From NCBI GenBank assembly GCA_963969495.1, contig OZ018321.1, forward strand, positions 100,751,578 to 100,815,577: 64,000 nucleotides of DNA, written 5' to 3'. The position numbers and the translations under genes are program-made. This DNA comes from Ceratothoa steindachneri. Lineage: Eukaryota > Arthropoda > Malacostraca > Isopoda > Cymothoidae. How positions within the stretch are numbered: position 1 is the first letter of the stretch; every line of letters begins with the position of its first letter. The notes beneath the pieces are model-generated. The model was not told the DNA's origin. It did not search any database and saw nothing but the letters and a program-made list of their open reading frames with translations. Shown here piece after piece: positions 61,858 through 64,000 of this stretch.

Positions 61858-62221
61858 TTAAGAATCTTCTTGCGTATGAGGGTACGAAGTTCTACACATT
61901 TCATTTACTGCTCCTTCCGAAAAAAGAATGGTGTTATTACATGGTCTATCTTGTATGTCTGAACGTTCACCTTCTAGTGCAAGTACTACATCTTCTTCGT
62001 CGGAGCTCAGTGTAATGAGACCGTCGGTATTGTTCCGATGAAAAACTAACTCATCCCCATCAGCTTTGTCTTCTTCTTCATCAGACAAACTATTCGGATC
62101 AGAATAGGATATGGGTAAAATTTAACCGCTAACACCTTCACTCGATGAGAGATTGGGTAAAGAGTAAGTGTTTGACTCGTTTCGGTAGATCTGCATTCGT
62201 TTTGCTAGAGGAATAAACATA
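61858..62221 (-). pseudogene. Small acidic protein ORF upstream of the polymerase
   Basis: The minus-strand frame starts with an ATG at about 62219 (MFIPLAKRMQIYRNES), has one stop at about 62123, and continues open to 61858 with a strongly acidic stretch (SLSDEEEDKADGDELVF, LSSDEEDVVLALEGE). It lies just upstream of the polymerase N-terminal block on the same strand and divergent from the capsid-type gene. I do not recognise the family. The position suggests it belongs to the virus-like element. It could be a small accessory or terminal protein-like gene; that is a guess. Confidence 0.35.
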
Positions 62222-62257
62222 ATTTCTGATGAAATAAAAAAGAAAAAAGAAAAATTT

Positions 62258-63262
62258 GTATATATTCTTCACATTTTGTTCAGCAATGTTGACATTTATT
62301 TACATGAAACATCTGTAAATTCGATTGGAAATAACTACCCTTATCGTGCATATTTAGAGACCCTGTTGAATTATAATAAAGAAGAAAAATCTACATTTAT
62401 TTCCACTGCAGGGTATTACTCTCGTATTGAACAGAAATATAGCAGATCGAAGAAAGAACTAATTGATATATGTATATGGAAAACTACCCGCTGATTTCTT
62501 TTCGCAACATAAGCTGTTGATGAATGGAGTCTCACTAAAGAAAAAGTTATTCAGAGCACCACATTCATTTTCACTATTTAGAAACCAGACCGATTTTGAA
62601 GTTAAAATTGAATTATTAGAGAGTTTTCTTTACCTAAGAAAACTCCGCCTTTCAGCATCAACTCATCTGGACATGGAAAATAGGTTGCTTACATCAAACG
62701 CTAAGTACCCTATCACATAAGTTCACATGCGAAATTTTACAATTGCGAATGGAATATCAATGAAGAGTGTGGATAATATCTTCATGGGAAGAATACTTAC
62801 GAGGATGGTAATTGTCATGGTTGACCATTCGGCATTTTCTGATAGTTATGATGCATCTCCTTTTGAATTTAAACCTTATAATGTGAATCGTGTCACTATC
62901 TATATAACGGGAATGAAGTTAAAAGACCATTGAATTAGACTATTTGAACAATGCAGATCCAGTTGCTTCAAAAGGCTTTTTACTCGTTACATAATGGAAT
63001 AGGGTCTATTGGAGGTGGGAAGAGTATTGGACTTACGTATAAACAGTTTCTAAAAAATTAAAATATTTTTTGTATTGACCTAAATCAGGACAAGAGTACT
63101 ACTTGTCTTGGAGAAGGCTCCAATCCTAAACAACAGAGAACATATTAATACAGTTACAGTTTAATCTTCATTAATAGACCCGGTTTTCCTTGTTATATAT
63201 GCAGAGTTTCAGTCTGTTATTGAGATAGATAAGTCAAGGAACGTATTGGTTTATTCTTAGGT
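62258..63262 (+). pseudogene. Capsid-type protein of the F54H12.2-like family (Polinton/adintovirus-like)
   Basis: Plus strand in four frame segments. 62276-62494 begins FSNVDIYLHETSVNS and NNYPYRAYLETLLNYNK; 62463-62720 has LLMNGVSLKKKLFRAPHSF and FLYLRKLRLSASTHLDME; 62727-62933 has FTIANGISMKSVDNIFMGR and FSDSYDASPFEFKPYNVNR. A further broken part runs to about 63260 (SIGGGKSIGLTYKQFLKN, then an IDKSR-type end). I know this as the protein family annotated F54H12.2-like in invertebrates, carried by Maverick-type elements and regarded as a jelly-roll capsid protein; whether it is the major or minor capsid protein I cannot say. About the first 90 residues usual for the family are missing. Multiple frameshifts make it inactive. 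Confidence 0.72.
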
Positions 63263-64000
63263 AAAATAAATGCAATAAAAATAGAAGAACTATTGTATCG
63301 AATTGAAACTACCCAATGTATGTGTGTGTGGACTCTAATTCCTTAGAAAGCTCCAATGTGTATGTGTTTGTGTGTAGACACACCCACTGTATAATAAGAT
63401 CATTTACTATTATACACTTCTCTTTTGATAGATAGAGGTTAGGATCGTCATAACTAGTATCGGTAAGGGGTTGATTAGTTTCGAAACTTTCCACGCATTT
63501 CGTTCAATTTTTTATGGTAGTCCATTTTAATGAATTCAATAAAATACAATGAATACTGGTACTATTTATCAACCAATCAGTAAACATACACTTTCTTTCG
63601 AGACTGGCCTAGAAAATACAGACGTAATCATCGGCGATCGGATTATTATTTAGGTATTTTTTCGTGTTAGAAAGCAACATCTCGTTCCAGAATACATTAC
63701 CTTCGATCAAACGTAGATTATATAACGAGGAATTATTGGCCTCAAGTCATTTATTCATTCTGGAAGTGACCCTCCTTCATTGCAGAAGCTCAGGATAGTT
63801 ACCTGACCTCCGTTTCTCTAACATATTTTTACATCCCGCAAACTCACTAATTTTGTTGGCCAACCCTTTTCAAACATTTCACACTCAGTGTCTTTCGACG
63901 ACATTTTTTCTAATAAAATCTATGCCATGCCATGGGAAAATCTCGTATATGTTACTACATTTTATCCTCTATTTATATTAGAGCGAAAACTTGTTCATGG
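63263..64000. other. No assignable gene; inverted copy of the 48-kb CA repeat at 63310-63385
   Basis: 63310-63385 (TGTGTGTGGACTCTAATTCC, TTAGAAAGCTCCA, GTGTATGTGTTTGTGTGTAG) is the reverse complement of the repeat unit at 48206-48290. The remaining sequence to the window end includes a few open stretches, but I recognise nothing. It may continue the virus-like element beyond the window. Confidence 0.45.

Overview
The window looks like a gene-poor, AT-rich piece of an arthropod genome, most likely a crustacean. The evidence is compositional and transposon-based: SETMAR-type mariners, piggyBac and Tc1 remnants, CR1/Jockey-type LINEs, a Penelope-like GIY-YIG fragment, Ty3/gypsy-type pol fragments, long TA, GA and pyrimidine tracts, and a degenerate stretch built on the arthropod TTAGG telomere word. 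I found no intact host gene, rRNA, tRNA or CRISPR array, and no operon logic. The coding sequence I can read belongs almost entirely to mobile or virus-like elements in various states of decay.

Layout. 1-2.5 kb: unassigned sequence with unusually few stop codons in frame, then a pyrimidine minisatellite (2.5-3.04 kb). 3.1-6.3 kb: AT-rich, a possible tRNA-derived SINE. 6.3-11.3 kb: the two halves of a mariner, separated by a repeat I call R1, another dispersed repeat, a TA microsatellite and a Penelope-like fragment. 11.5-15.3 kb (minus strand): remnants of two multicopy invertebrate protein families I cannot name. 16.6-18.7 kb (minus): gag-protease-RT-integrase remnant of an LTR retroelement. 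19.6-20.8 kb (minus): LINE fragment. 20.8-23.0 kb (plus): integrase followed by an RNase H tail, the gene order of Gmr1-like elements, plus a candidate LTR. 24.4 kb: a MITE. 25.3-28.0 kb: a piggyBac remnant with a mariner derivative nested inside and a 321-bp tandem duplication. 28.2 kb: Tc1 fragment. 30-36 kb: two LINE copies facing away from each other around pyrimidine tracts. 37.1-39.0 kb: a LINE with a twin-priming-type 5' inversion. 39.4 kb: degenerate TTAGG-like repeat. 44.2-47.2 kb: Tc1, mariner derivative, and further fragments. 50.6-57 kb: a nearly full-length LINE (minus) and two inverted LINE ends.

The most interesting part is 49.5-63.3 kb. It holds the remains of a Polinton/Maverick-type (adintovirus-like) element: a protein-primed type B DNA polymerase gene on the minus strand, broken into three collinear blocks (about 61.8-61.1, 59.56-57.7 and 49.96-49.5 kb) by insertion of R1 and of a LINE-rich block. 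A clean 185-bp GT-AG intron interrupts the middle block. Beyond it are a small acidic ORF (minus) and, on the plus strand, a decayed capsid-type gene of the F54H12.2-like family. All pieces carry stops or frameshifts, so this is a fossil and not an active element.
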